A stretch of DNA of 64,000 nt from Marthasterias glacialis (lineage: Eukaryota > Echinodermata > Asteroidea > Forcipulatida > Asteriidae), in contig OU452223.1 of NCBI GenBank assembly GCA_911728455.2, forward strand, positions 16,053,802-16,117,801, in the 5' to 3' direction. The translations under genes were made by a program, and so were the position numbers. The first letter of the stretch is position 1, and each line of letters starts with the position of its first letter. Shown here one piece after another: positions 34,407 through 47,522 of the stretch. Under the pieces are notes generated by a model. The model was not told the origin of the DNA. It did not search any database and worked only from the letters and a program-made list of their open reading frames with translations.

Positions 34407-35797
34407 CACTCTAAAAAAGAAGTGTAAATATTTGCTGTGTAAAACAGCTGGGTAAAAATATTGTGTAACATTTGCTCAATATTGGGCAAAACCACAATTT
34501 TTGTATTACCCCTCACTTGTGTAAAACTATTACACAATGAAAAAGGTCATACGGTACTCAAAAGTGGGTAAGAAATCAGTTAGCACAACAAAGAGGTTCG
34601 AATCAAGACTGTTTACCCAAGAAATGGGTAAAACAACAGTTGTTTTACCATGAAGCGGTGTAACATTTGCACAACAAGTGGTAAGAAGTAACAAACGATG
34701 AGGTAAATTGGCCCACGTGGAAACATTTTTCACATAATGCAATGTGTGGCATACACTCATACATTTAGTAGCAATTCGCAGGCAAATCATAGTACAATAT
34801 GGACGGGGCTGGACGTAAGTCTGATGCTGTGCGTTCCTATGAACATAGTTGCAAGAGAATTTGGCTTCATGTTAGCATTCTGCTTGAGGAACAACTGTCT
34901 GGTGAAGAGGATATCTCATCAAGGAAAGCTGCATTGACTTTTCAACATGAAGGTTTCGTCACTGAAAGGTCTGGCAAAACCAACCGGCTCTTTTCAGAGC
35001 CAGCACTTCTCACAAGAAGAGATTCTTACATTGTCTGTTCGCAAGAGTTTTGTTATTAGTCATTTTGTTCAATTCGACACCATATTCGTTCATCTTAGGA
35101 TCAAGTGTATCTGGTCCCCCCCCCCCGGAATTGTAAACGCATATAATATAGTTTCAAGCAAGGTGATTATTGCGTTGTCTCTTGCCAGATTATTTGTTAT
35201 TAATAATGAAAAAACAAAGATAAATCCACAGTTTTGTAGAATAAAAGTTTTACAATTATACACTTTTCATGTTGTTACTGTTAAACAAGAGTTTTATATA
35301 CTATACTTTTCTACTTATCACGTTTCATGTTATAGTTGAATAAAAGTATTTTCACTTAATTGTTAGTTTTCGTCTTTACTCATTTCTCACAAAATGACAA
35401 TTCAGGCATAAAACTGCAAATTAATTTGTGCACAAAACTGGTTTAAAAGCAACACAAGTGGGGGGTAATTTAACTACACAACAGTGCTGGGTAAAATAAT
35501 ATAACCCAATCATTGGGTAAGAATATAACACAACACCTGGGTAAAATGAAGGTTGGGTAAGGTTTACCCAATTTTGGAGTAAAAAGGGAACATGGTCGGC
35601 ACATGGGTAACTTCTTACCCAACTGTGCTGTGCTAAAAATCATGCACATGTTTGTATTAAAAATTACCCAATATTGGGTACTTTTTTACACTTTGAATGT
35701 TGTGCAATATTTTTACTCATGTTGACGATCATGTTCCCTTTTTAATACCGAAAGGGTAAAGATCTTACCCAATGTTGAGCAATTATTTTTTAGAGTG
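34407..35797. mobile_element. 1.39-kb TA-flanked DNA transposon with CACTCTAAAAAA inverted ends
   Basis: The ends are CACTCTAAAAAA (34407-34418) and TTTTTTAGAGTG (35786-35797), perfect 12-bp inverted repeats, with TA on both outer sides (34405-34406 and 35798-35799) as a likely target duplication. Subterminal zones at 34430-34690 and 35440-35780 are packed with TGGGTAA and TTACCCA words in both orientations and with GTGTAACATTTGC motifs. The middle (about 34690-35430) lacks these words and looks like unrelated cargo. No transposase is visible, so the element is non-autonomous. The TA duplication fits Tc1/mariner-like or other TA-targeting transposases, but the superfamily cannot be fixed from this alone. 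Confidence 0.85.
34799..35059 (+). CDS. Hypothetical 86-codon open frame inside the transposon (cargo)
   Basis: It starts MDGAGRKSDAVRS after a plausible start context (ACAATATGG) and contains KRIWLHVSILLEEQLSGEED and SSRKAALTFQHEG. It is hydrophilic and charged, with no membrane segment, cysteine pattern or motif that I know. It sits in the middle segment of the 34407-35797 element. AATAAA poly-A signals follow at about 35239 and 35338. It could be a captured host exon with 3' UTR, a degenerate element gene, or chance. I do not recognise it and would not rely on it. Confidence 0.25.
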   Translation: MDGAGRKSDAVRSYEHSCKRIWLHVSILLEEQLSGEEDISSRKAALTFQHEGFVTERSGKTNRLFSEPALLTRRDSYIVCSQEFCY

Positions 35798-38700
35798 TAT
35801 ATGAGCATTAATTTAACCGCTCGAATGGAGTTGTAAGCATCAAAAATACAAGAGAAACTATCAAAAATATTGCTCTAGTACAAATCATGCGACTATATAC
35901 AATAGTTGTTACCGTTAAGGCCCCAGCTCAACATTGGTAAATCTGACTGTAAATGGTTCCATTCTTTGCACAAATCAAAACATTTGTTATAAAACCAACC
36001 TGTGAAAATGTCAGCTCATTTCATTGTTTCGTTTGCGAGGAAACGGTAAAAATACATTCAACATTTTTGTACGCATTACCTATATTGGCAGAGTTTTCGT
36101 CTCACTGAAACGAAAACTATTTTTGGAACTGATTTAATTTATTATGTAAAAATACACTTCAGGCAGAAATATTTTAATGAAATTTTTCTACCATCATTAT
36201 CTTTTTACCATGTAAGGTATATGTAAATCTGTGAACAGTTCATGTTTTTCTTCTTTCCAATGTTGAACTGGGGCGCCGTAAATTCCTGGTTGTACTGTCG
36301 TTAGTTTGAGTTACGATGCGTCAAAGTTTGGCACTGTTAATAACTTGAAGACTGTCGTAAATAACGAAGCATCTCATAATTAAGAAACATTTTGCACCTT
36401 GAGTCAAAGGTAACTTTAAAACACATATTTAAGAAATTGCGCAGTGATCTGAAAAGTGGTTTGAATTAGTAAGCCGTTTTTGCGTACCATTTTATTTCCG
36501 TATAAATTAAGTCATCTTTGACTAGAGCAAATGTATGTATATATATACATACATATATTTATATCAAATAAACTAAAAATCTCAATCTAAATGATATAAT
36601 TTCCTTTTACCCAAAACATGGAGAAGAAATTATTTACAACGTTTAATTTGAGTGGATATGTATCGTTCTCCAAATGTATGTGCTTTTCCTTTAAAACAAA
36701 AAGTATTCGTGGTGTTAAAAAAAAAAAAGTATCAACCATTCGTTCGTAATGTTTCGCAAAGAAATAACCTAATTGAATCTTTCCGTATTAATATTTAACT
36801 TCAAATGTGCCAGACAATAAGAATGGTTTCACGAACCCGCCAGACAACAGACTTTGATAATTGTGGATGAAGTTGGGATTATTATAGTATCGTAAACTAG
36901 AACGGCCTAAACCCAAACAAGTTATTTACCCAATGATTAGCATTAAAAAAAAGAGAAAAAGAAGAATAACAATAATAATAAACTAAACCTTAGTGTGCAA
37001 AATCCTTACATACGGTACACTTCTACACATAGTGATAGTTGTCGGTGAAGCTGAGTGAGACTACAAATCTCGCAAATAAAACGGCCTTGACCTGAATGCA
37101 TTATTTACCATAATGATAGAACCAATTAAGCCTGAATCCCTTAGCCCCCCCAAAAAAGACTAACAATAAGAATATCAAACTAGACCCTAGTGTGTAAAAA
37201 CCTTGGCACATGTTTGAAGAAAAATAAACACAACTTCGAATTCAAGATTTGCCGCCGATATTCAAATATTTGAAAATAACTCTAAAGGAACAAACTAGTT
37301 CTTTCCTCGTGTTTTTAACTTTTAATTCTGAAAGTTAGATTCAATTTATTGATATTGTGGTCCAAATAATAATCGTCGGAAAAGGTTTATTTAAACAAAA
37401 AATTAGGGGATCAATTTTGTTTCTCATTAAGTTTGCCTATCTCAGCAATTGTGGAATTTCAATCCCCCCCTTCGGTACTTTTGAAGAACGATACCCATCC
37501 AGTTAAATTTGGGAAGGAAGAAAATCTGGATATTATTAAAAATAGCCCTGTGAACCAATGGCACGGGCAATCTACATCGGGCTAATCCGGCTCGTCCTCA
37601 AGCCACCAGTGAAAGTGACACACAGAACAAATAGCAACGCTATATTCCTCAAGTGCTTGTCGTCTTAAGGGTTGCAAACCAACCCCAGCTGTCTCTTTGG
37701 GAGGAAAGAAGATGGCTGAATCATTGGGGCAAGTTGACAGGGACAAGTAGCGCAAACACGAACGGGATTGACCAAGATTGTCTGAGAAGCAGTCATGAAA
37801 AAAAAAAACCTAAATGAATTCTCTAACACAGTGCATGGGCAGTGACAATTAAACTCCGCGCCGTGGTTCTTCCGTTAAGAGATATCGACGATGTTTGGCA
37901 GTCGCTGTATAATTAAAAGAGAGAGAGCCATTTTATTTCTCTATTCGCGCTGAAAAAGAGCACTGAAAGTACAGATTATTTTGTGGGTGAAGCGCGGTCC
38001 GTGATCGGTGTTTGCTCTCTGAGACAGTGTCGAGGAGTTTAGTGAAAGGATACTGTTTCAGACGTTGTAGATCGAAACCACGATAAGAGGAAAAGAAGGG
38101 TATATGCATAATACTAGGTATATTTACTAGACTTTCAAGCCCAACCATTAAACTGTAAAGTCTTTGTATAGATTACCATCCACCTATTACCCGCTTTTCT
38201 GAACTCGCACCAAGTTCTTCACCCTCTGGTTCTGCGCTGCTCGATTCCGCTTCCCATGTAAACTTACACCATATGAAAACTCCAATTTATTCTAAGCTGT
38301 CATGATTGACTGTCTCAAGCAATTGCTCAACAGCAAACTCGTCGTCATAATGTATTGTAAATACCTTGTAATATTTTTGGTACAACATCTGGAAAACACA
38401 TAATTTGACGTGGTTTTGTTTAATACATAAGTGGTTCTTATTGAATAACTCAAGTGAAAATGTGATTAGAGATATTGTCATAAAATGGTCGAAATTATGA
38501 AAAAACATACCTCCATATAGCTTCTGCTTTCTATAAATTACAAATACTGATCAGTCAACATTTATCATGTTGATTATTTTCTCTTTTATTTTGCTGTGTT
38601 GTGTCGAAAGTGGTCAAAGCTTTTATCGTTTACTTCTTAACATCGAAGAATGACAGAAATAGAGATGAATGAATAATTATCTAAACACTGAGAAAGGTAA

Positions 38701-40937
38701 ATATACAAACAAGCTTGTGGTATCATCATCGTTAGATATACACATTATCGAGTGTTGCATTAATTTTGAATTTCCCCGCTTTGCAATAACAAATCGCCTT
38801 TCCCTTTATTTCAATGACCAGGCGTTATCAATACACACCTGTGTAATTAATGGAAATGGAGCAGTAGGGCTAGACAGTGATAAAACATCGGCCCCAACAT
38901 TTTCAAGTTATTACATGCTTACACCTGCACATGCACGTGTATGGCCCCAAAGATTTTCTGTCCCCCAAAGAAACAACAAAGTCTCTCCGATCAATGCCAA
39001 GGGAATGACAACATACCTTGCACGATCCAGGTAGAGAGGACACATTTTAGAGGAAATAGAATTAAAAGAAAACAGTTTTGCCTGGGGGAATTCTAGCTCA
39101 GTATATGAGGTGTTTGGAGGGGGTTAGCCGTTCAGAGACTGTCTCGTACTCTGTTGTCATTTTGAACGTGTTCTCGGTATTTTTTCGGCTGGATCTTGCG
39201 GACTATTTCACGACGCGGGCGAAGCTGTCCGTCGGGGCTCTGGTCCATGAAGATGTTCGGCATAAACGTTTGCTAGAAAATATCCTGCTGATCAGAAATA
39301 GATTACCAACTGACATGTCCTCCTCTCTACTTTCTGCATAGCAAATAATTTTGTTCAGCACAGGTCTCTGCTTAACAAGTAAACGGGCCATGGTCGTGGT
39401 AGGCTTATGCATAAATGAGCAGGCAGTGAATGCTACAAGTTGTTCTGAACTTGTTGATTTTCTTCTTTCGATCCTTCGATCCTACATTGACGTAAAAGGT
39501 AGAAAAACAAGATGGCGTCACTACAGTGAAGCTCTAGCGACTGTTTAGAATGTGGGGAGTCAGTCCTTGGTAGAATGATCTCTGGGTCTGGTTGCAATAA
39601 TGTGTTACCATCATCATTGGGGAAGGAACATCACTATAGTAATCTTTTTTCGTAGTGTATTTTTGATCTGATAGTGTAACTATCTGCAGCGATGAATAGC
39701 CTACAATATAAGTTGAAATTACTTTTGAAAATGATACTTCAAACAAAGTCAGAATCTCTGGCATTTAGAAAAATGAATGGATTGGACATTGATTAATTTA
39801 CTCCACTTGAAAAAAGTGCTTCCTGTTTTTGTTTCATGATAGATTTAAAGTGAATATGAACAGGATAGTGTAACAGCATGGTTGCGTTTTGGTTTCACAT
39901 TCAGCGTGTTGGCAGGGCACTATAGCATTGTCGTTAGAACCGCCGTGATCAAGTCGTGATCGATGCAGGTGATCACCGGGGAATTGGGCTTATTGGATGG
40001 ATAATTGCTGATTTGCTGAGGAGTGGGGAAGATTGAAAAGAATCTTCCTTAAAAAACATTTGCTAATCTGTTGTTATGCTCATTTATGATGTCTGTGAGA
40101 TGTTCAGTTATGAAAAGCATGAGTTTAAAGCTGTGTTTTGAAAGGAAGATTGAATAAAAATTGCGAGGATTAATATTAAAACACACACACACACAAAACA
40201 CGTTTTTAGTAATAAAAATGAACCATTTTGATTATTATTATTCAACAGTTGTTTCTAAACACGAAGAATTCATTTAAATATTTAGAGATGTTTCAAGATG
40301 TAAATGTGCGATGATACTGCTCTACGCCAAAACCAGGCAGTTCTCGAAAAAAAGATAAAAAAGGAAATGAAGTTGCAATAAATGTGAAGACGATGAAACA
40401 TCACCAGTGGTATAAATATAATGTGATATCAAGCTGAGAAATACTTACCGTATAGGCCATAATTAGGTGTTGTTAAAAAGCTCGTACCATTTATTCGTAA
40501 TGAGCAAATCAACCCAGTTTTAAGTCTCCGCGGGGACATGGTTGGTTTGGGCGTGGAGCGTCACACATTCCAAAACTCCGCCGCGATTCGAGTGACCAAA
40601 ACGAGACTGAGAGGTAAAATAATATGGCCCCTGTTCGGTGTGACGGGAATCTCTATACACGACCGGGAGACTTACCTTCGGTACTCCCCCCGGCCCCCAC
40701 CCGTCTGTCATTCGGTAGCGTTGCATCTAACGCCCACCTCATTGATTTCCCTGACTGTATTAACACAACCTGTTCATCGCATAATCTCCGTTGTTACATT
40801 TCGGTGACCCTTATTTTACTAAAGGGTGTAATCGATGTTTTGCTGAATAACTTTCAACGTCCCGTGCACTCACAACCGAGGCTTTTAATGTTGATAAGGC
40901 TGATTGGGTGCACGGACAGATACAAATAAAGTATCAT
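35798..40937. other. No gene called in about 5.1 kb
   Basis: AT-rich with minor simple sequence: palindrome ATGTATGTATATATATACAT (36531 onward), an A run at 36718-36728, AAT repeats near 36965, and (AC)n at 40180-40193. Frames at 38669-39034, 39078-39341, 39351-39548 and 40538-40929 lack domains and splice context. AGGCCTAAACCCAAACAAG (36902) and ACGGCCTTGACCTGAATGCA (37080) hint at a weak local duplication about 180 bp apart, each followed by TTATTTACC. Confidence 0.4.
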
Positions 40938-41110
40938 CAGTGGTATAGCCAACATCTTAGTACGGGGGGAAAAGGGGGGGGGGGGCACATTTTGTAGAGT
41001 GGGTTAATTTAGTTAAAATTGCCTGCCTGTACCAAATTTCACGGTGTCCATAGGCCAACGGGGCGGGGGGAAGAAGGGAGGGGGCAAGCGGGGGAGGGGG
41101 ACACAACCTA
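40938..41110 (+). mobile_element. Single end of a CAGTGGYRTAGCC element with G-rich body
   Basis: CAGTGGTATAGCCAACATCT, then TACGGGGGGAAAAGGGG, resembles the left ends at 12312 and 63449 (CAGTGGCGTAACCAGACA followed by a G run). A second G-rich block lies at 41059-41100. No right-hand GGTTACGCCACTG terminus is visible nearby. Confidence 0.5.
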
Positions 41111-41865
41111 AAGCTGAACGTTCTTATAAAGACATGATACATCTTTTGGTTTTGAAAGACATTATTTAGGATGTACAAAAATTGAACATTGAAAACAGGG
41201 CCCAACAGTGGGCAGATAGGGGAAATACTTGGGGGAATTGTGCCTTTGATGATACAAGCATGGAATTTAGAACACAGCACAGTCAGAGCAGGTCATGAGA
41301 AAGGTTTTATGGAGGCCAATCGCAGAAAGACTCTTCTTTGGTTCAGGCCTACAAACATTGACCATCCATTGTGTATAGGAGACCTTGAGTATCACAAAAT
41401 ATTTAAACTGCCTTGGAAAATATTTGAGCACTATTATAAAAATCAATACTTTTTTATGAAGTATAAGTTTCTTTCTGTTTTGGCTAGTAAATTGTATTTA
41501 TCTTTAATTTTTTTGTTTTAATTTAATAGCAATATGGGGTCAAATAATACACTTGTATCTTATGGCAGTGAAGGCCGCCCGTTTTGCCAACCAAGGTTTT
41601 CGCAGCTGTGACGTTGCAAAAGAAAGGTCTATAGGTAAAATAACAAGCAATTATAGTTTTTGTTTTTCAAAATGGCTGCCACTGCTTGTTATTCGACCTA
41701 TTATATTTTCAAATGACAAATCTGCAGCGGCTCTATAGCCAAATATCTTTCCTGTGACATACTCTTGCTATGTGCCGAATTACATGCGGTATCATCAAAG
41801 GTGCAATCCAATAACTTTAATATCTGCCGTACTTTTTGTCAGGAAAATTGTGCACGTTCATAATA
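41111..41865. other. No gene seen
   Basis: No supported gene. The 110-codon frame at 41189-41521 (+) ends in an AT-rich hydrophobic stretch and shows no domain. Confidence 0.45.
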
Positions 41866-42366
<501 letters not shown>

Positions 42367-42597
42367 TTAATTGTTGTGCTAATCGAATCCAAAAGCTGAG
42401 TGATGGGAGACATTTTTCTCGCACATCGTAGTGTTTCAGACGGAAATATTTGTTTTACGGCATTTCTTCCTTGGTATTATAGCTTGTAATGCCTATAATA
42501 AAGTAAGCTTTCATACCAAAAATTAGAAGTTTCTTCAATCGTTACAATTTTACTATAAGAAGTTTATTTAAAACTCATCCAGTAAATTAAACTCATC
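42367..42597. other. Short gap, no gene
   Basis: No feature beyond an exact repeat of AAACTCATCCAGTA at about 42570-42600, where the following SINE fragment begins. Confidence 0.5.
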
Positions 42598-42735
42598 CAG
42601 TAGAGCACTAGTTCATGAACCCAGCTTCAAACACTGGATAGACGCCTCGGATGGGGATTCAAACCCACGACCTGGGGATGGGCGGGGAAGGTTATAGTTC
42701 AAGAACAGCTTTGCGAACCACTGAGCCATATACAT
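42598..42735 (-). mobile_element. tRNA-derived SINE, minus strand
   Basis: Read on the minus strand: TATGGCTCAGTGGTTCGC (A-box region, about 42714-42731) and then GGTCGTGGGTTTGAATCCCC (B box, about 42653-42672), about 60 bp apart as in a tRNA with a variable insert. The 3' body follows with CCGAGGCGTCTATCCAGTGT. There is no acceptor-stem pairing, so it is not a working tRNA gene. Confidence 0.75.
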
Positions 42736-44099
42736 TTTTCTTATGATATTTTTTTATCAATTGGTGGCCACACGGGAGTTATCAATATAAATATGCCATC
42801 GAGTTTCAATCGGTATGAAAAAAAGAGACACACGCACGAAAAAGAGAATTTAAGAAGACCTGATTTGTCGCTATGTGATAACAACCAGTTCATTGAGTCA
42901 TTACACTGTGAGGGATGTCTAGACACATTCCCTCCATCCTGACGGACACAAGTACCGTTCTGGAAGGGAAAAACTTCTTCTGCCTATGAAAGGTCAGAGG
43001 CATCTACATTAGTTTCACCCAGGGAGAAAAACAAAGTCACTTTAGTTTGAAGTTCGGCACCGCTTGAAGCTGACGTGATAACAGTTTCTGTTAGGAGATC
43101 ATGTCAAAAAAAAATGCTCAATAAAATCTACATTTTTGAATAGAGGAGAATCCTCTGAAATACCTGTTTACCCAAGGGGTTAAATATCCTCTACCCCCCC
43201 CCCCCCCCACTCCCCCGTGTTATCTGTAAGAAACTTTGTCGGTGTACTCTAATTTGCAATTTAAGGTTAGATAAATCTGGCAGACTCCACGGCGCGTAAA
43301 ACCTCGTGAAATTACCTTCCATTGATTTCGACAACACTGCTAGCGGGTTTTACAGTTGCTGGGGTTAGGTTGTCATGGTTACCGGTGCACTATGAAGTCA
43401 CTGGACCTGACTTTTGATTGACACATCCCACTCTGGCCTCCGGTTCAGAAGGACCAGTTTTCCAGAACTAAAACAAACCAGGAATCAATAGTGAGGTGAA
43501 GTTGACGCTATAGTCGTTTCTTCATGAGTTGGCGTGTACACCTTGAAGGCAGTCTACACTTTCTACGAATCAAGACATGAACCGAAGTTTGCTGTTTCAA
43601 AACATCACGGCCCGCAACCACAAGAACTCACATATACACACATTGTCCATCCTGTCAATTAAGGACTTCTCTTTGTTCTCGCATTGTTCAGACAGTTTTT
43701 TAAGCGACGTCCCGATTGGGTTTGTACACTGAAAGCGAAACGAGGACGTCCTGATTTTGAACCAACACTTTGAGGGATTAATTTCAATTCGGTATCTTCT
43801 CTTTACGTGGCTAATCCTGGTTCGATGCTGCTCAGCCTCAGACCTATCCTTGTCGCATATTTGTTGTCACCATACGTAGTCTTTCATACGGCATTATAGC
43901 CCTTAATAAAACTTCAATGTTCTTCATTGTCTTCTTGTCATTACAAGATTAGAAGAGCCCTAGTATAAATAATTGAACATTGCAAATTTTTCCTGGCTGA
44001 TTTTACGGCATATATTACTTCGTGATGTTCGTATAGCGAGCCATCGGTAATGCACCAGGGACACAGTCAGTGAACATTCCATCCATCGTAGATTAGCTG
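42736..44099. other. No gene seen; C16 tract
   Basis: C run with CTACCCCCCC at about 43193-43209. The sequence 43300-43830 is somewhat less AT-rich, but frames are broken and no motif is recognised. Confidence 0.45.
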
Positions 44100-44330
44100 G
44101 CGAGAAATTGATTAAGGCGAGCGTTGAACCCGCAACCCCGAGCTATAATGCCCGGGAGTTCTCCGGGGACAATGTCTTCAATGATTGAATTCTCCACCGA
44201 TATCAAATAATTATAATTGACTCGTCCTGTTCGTAGTTTTTTTTATTTATTTTTTTTTATTTTTTTTAAGTGTGGATTTGAACCCGCAACCCCAGCATTA
44301 GCGGCTGCAATGCCCGTCCCTGAAGTCATA
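44100..44330 (-). mobile_element. Two degraded tRNA-like SINE heads, minus strand
   Basis: GAACCCGCAACCCCGAGC (44128-44145), followed by TATAATGCCCGGG, and GAACCCGCAACCCCAGCATT (44280-44299), followed by GCAATGCCCG, are the same motif. Read on the minus strand each gives CGGGCATT and then GGGGTTGCGGGTTC, the second ending in a B-box-like GGTTCAAATCC. The two copies lie about 150 bp apart, separated by a T-rich tract (44237-44270). Confidence 0.6.
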
Positions 44331-46487
44331 CAATACATCGTCTCCGTACTCACTGCACTTTCTTTGGAATTCTCTGAAGGTACTGGACATAATTGGTTCG
44401 TTCTGTCATGTGAAACTCTCGGGACTCTCAGTTAAACATCCTCTTTCCCGAACCATGAACAAATGACCCCCCCCCCCCGTACGCTTCAGCCACCGTTATT
44501 TTCCTCCATGGCAATATTATCAACAAATACGGGGTCGATGTCTTGATAAACTTGCCCAGCCTATCGGGTGTTTGTTCTCGGACTCTCACGGGCACTGCAT
44601 CAACACGACCAAGTGGGTCGGGAAGAAAGCTGCATCTGAAATCCCTTCTTTATCCCCAAATCATTGGTTAATTAAAACATGATATCTCAAGGCAATGACA
44701 TCAAGGCATTTACAGCAAATGGACTGGGAATATTCTTGAAAATAAGAGATTTGAAAATAATCGATTTCTCTCCTTTATATACCTCTTTTATACTATTACA
44801 TCTACCAAAGTCTTCGTACAATTGCTGATGCAAAGTTTGGAATACTGTTCCTTCTTCAACACAAAATTCTCCTTCTATTGACAATGTTTATATACGACAT
44901 TTTATTTTGTAGTAATCCTCCTTTTCAATTTGTATGTTTTGTACTGTTTTGTTTGTCTCGTCTTTTGCCTTTTTTTTTAGTTTGTTGTCTTTGTTGGCCC
45001 CACAGGACAGTGATGTAAAAAAAACATTGTGCTGATCTTTTTTATCCTGTATAAATGTATTGAAATAAATAAATATACATATATATAAATAGATAAATAA
45101 ATGAATATGTTAATGCAAAGCCAAAACATGTTATGTTTTACAAAGAAAACATATCTGCCTGCATGCGTATGTTTTTCTCTAATGTAATTAGACATACAAA
45201 CACAATCTGTTTTTTTACCATTGTGTAATATTTACATGCTGGCACCTTAAGCTGAAACCAGCATCGACAGGCTAATACCTTTCATACGTGTAGTCAAGAA
45301 CTTCGCCAAGTGCAAATTGTTTGTGTTATTACCAGCGTGTCAATGCTTGGTTTGCCAGACTTCTCTACGTACTAAGTGAAACCGTTGTACCTTGCCGAGG
45401 TGATTTGATTATCGGACCTCGACGATGCCAGCAGAATACCCGAGCACGCGCTTCCTTTTGTATCCGAACGTTAAGCAAATAATATATACAGCACAACCAT
45501 TGAACGAAGGTGGGGTGACCTCAACTATAGATTTTTAATTGGAAGGGCAATTATCAGTGTCTGCCTTACGGCAAAAATGGTCGATATATATACAACTGAT
45601 ATTAGAATTGAGATAAAGTGTAAACCTATGCAGTAGATGACAAATCTATAGATAATCTCTTCCTTTGGAGCATTACTAATTAATGCTTCTTTCACGAGTG
45701 TATACAGGTAATATATACATCGTTTTTAAGAAACATATTATATAGTTTCATGAAACAGTAAAATACTTTATCGTGAAAATTTCGCTGAAATTACGCACAC
45801 GTTCACTATGAGTCAGTACGTGCAAGTTTTTACATGTTAATTCATACAATGCTTATTTCACTTCGTGGTAACATACAGGATTAAAAAAAACTTTCTTGCG
45901 GGTGAAAGCATTTCAGATGTAAATATTTTTTGGCACGATTGTTACAAGTGGTAACTGATCCCCAAAACCAGTTTTTTGGTACGAGTTGGCTTTTATCTCC
46001 TTGTTCAGTAAGTAACCAGCTGGACGAGTTTGCTTCTTTCTATAGCCTGAAAGTTATTCGCTTGTCCATATAAATTTAAGGTTTATTTATTTTATTTTTT
46101 TTCGATTGTATGCGACTCAAAGACCTAAAATTAACGATGTAGCTGTGATAACCAGCGACAATCAATATGACTTTCACTTTATAATTATCAACTGCCTTCA
46201 GGTGCTATGACACTCTTATAACGACCTGGTCAAGATATTGACTGGTTTTCTTAGTGAAAACTGACGAGAAAATTAGATAAACATACGAAAATATAAAAAA
46301 TATATAAGAACAGATTTAGTCCCACCACTTAGAAGAAGTAATTGAATTTGACTCCAATTTTAGTTATTTAAATAATTTTGACTAGAAAAAAAAAATAGCC
46401 AGACTGACTGATTTTCAGTTCAACGCAGCTGACCCCTAATTGTTAGTAAAATCTAACAGGTTTTTATGGCAAAAATCTTTGTGCCCC
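44331..46487. other. No gene seen
   Basis: C run at 44468-44479. TA and AAAT-rich patches lie at 45063-45105 and A/T-rich stretches to 46400. No frame or RNA gene is supported. Confidence 0.5.
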
Positions 46488-46566
46488 CCCCAAAAAAAAA
46501 ACAAAAAACACACACAAACAAACAAACAAACAAACAAAACAAAACAAAAACAAAAACAAACAAAAC
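46488..46566. repeat. CAAA/ACAAA-rich simple repeat
   Basis: C run, A run and CACACA, then CAAA and CAAAA units up to the start of the LINE fragment. The KQTNKQTK-like peptide in the overlapping frame is produced by this repeat. Confidence 0.9.
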
Positions 46567-46569
46567 ACG

Positions 46570-47062
46570 TGTTACCCCTCCTTCAACAGCTCCACCGGCT
46601 ACTATTCCCAAAACGTATCATCTTCAATTTGTTAACCTTTACGTATAAATGTATGGATGAAAATTCCCCCCCCTTATGTCACTGAAATTAACTACCCCAT
46701 ACCAGGCATAATCAAACACTCCGTTCAAGCTCCGAAACCAGGATTCTAACAAAACCTTAAACCAGTCTTTCTTCATCTGCCAGAGGCTTTTATGCAGCTA
46801 CTCAAAACCTTTGGAATAACCTTCCTTATCAAATCCGTCGTGTCTTTTGTCCTACTGAATTCAAAGCATCGCTCAAAACTTATCTTTTTCAGAGTTATTT
46901 TAGTTTGTATGTATTTATATTTTCTTACTATTTATGTCCTTCTCAGTACTTTTTTTGTTTTGATGAATTGTTATTTATTTGTTGTAAAGCATCGTGATCC
47001 TTTGCACAAGTACGCTTTAAACGCCTAAGTGCTTGGATTATGTATTATTATTATTCTACGAT
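46570..47062 (+). mobile_element. LINE 3' end: RT C-terminus and ATT-rich tail
   Basis: The frame CAG CTC CAC CGG encodes LHRLLFPKRIIFNLLTFTYK (about 46590-46650), matching the LHWLPVxxRIxFKLLxLTYK block near the C-terminus of CR1/L2-type RTs. After a C run causing a frame slip, LRSSS appears. From 46782, RGFYAATQNLWNNLPYQIR is followed by EFKASLKTYLF, the typical end of the protein. The stop lies at about 46991-46993. Then come TTTGCACAAGTACGCTTTAA and a TTATTATTATT tail (47043-47055), as in many invertebrate LINE 3' ends. Several frameshifts make it dead. It is 5'-truncated, the usual outcome of incomplete reverse transcription. Confidence 0.87.
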
Positions 47063-47329
47063 GTAAACCCAAATCAAAACATTGTATTGTTCAACATTAT
47101 ACGTCTCCCAATGTGACATCACAGTCAATACATTTAACCTGACCATTTGGTTGTATTGCTTCCATGCATTCGAACAGCCATGACCCTGTATAATTGTGTC
47201 GCCATTCAAAACACACTGCTCTTAAATAATTATCAATCCAAGCAGTCGAAATGGATGTATCTTATATAATTGAATAATAACGAGAATTCCAAACTGAGGA
47301 ATCGAGCTTCATTGCTATCCAGGAAAGCT
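47063..47329. other. Short gap, no gene
   Basis: No supported feature. AT-rich sequence between the LINE tail and a tRNA-like fragment. Confidence 0.5.
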
Positions 47330-47516
47330 GTCTGTCTCAGTGGCTCGGACATCCGACCTGCCACTCAAGCCTCTATACAATGCGGAAGGTCCGGGGTTAT
47401 ACTCCAACCAAGATACATCCGTGTAAAATTAAAATACAGGATTAATATTCATTGAAATAGTAACATTAATAATAATAATAATAATGAAAATAATAAAATA
47501 ATAAATGATTTATTAG
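47330..47516 (+). mobile_element. Degraded tRNA-like SINE fragment and AAT tail
   Basis: TCTCAGTGGCTCGGACATCC (about 47336) resembles an A-box region, and GGTCCGGGGTTATACTCC (47388-47405) a damaged B box (consensus GGTTCGAATCC). An (AAT)n tract at 47467-47485 ends in more A/T-rich sequence directly before dispersed repeat copy B. Confidence 0.5.
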
Positions 47517-47522
47517 TACTGA

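Noticed and set aside
36531-36554. TA-rich 24-bp perfect palindrome as a regulatory site
   Set aside because: Palindromes of TA and TATG repeats are expected in AT-rich simple sequence.
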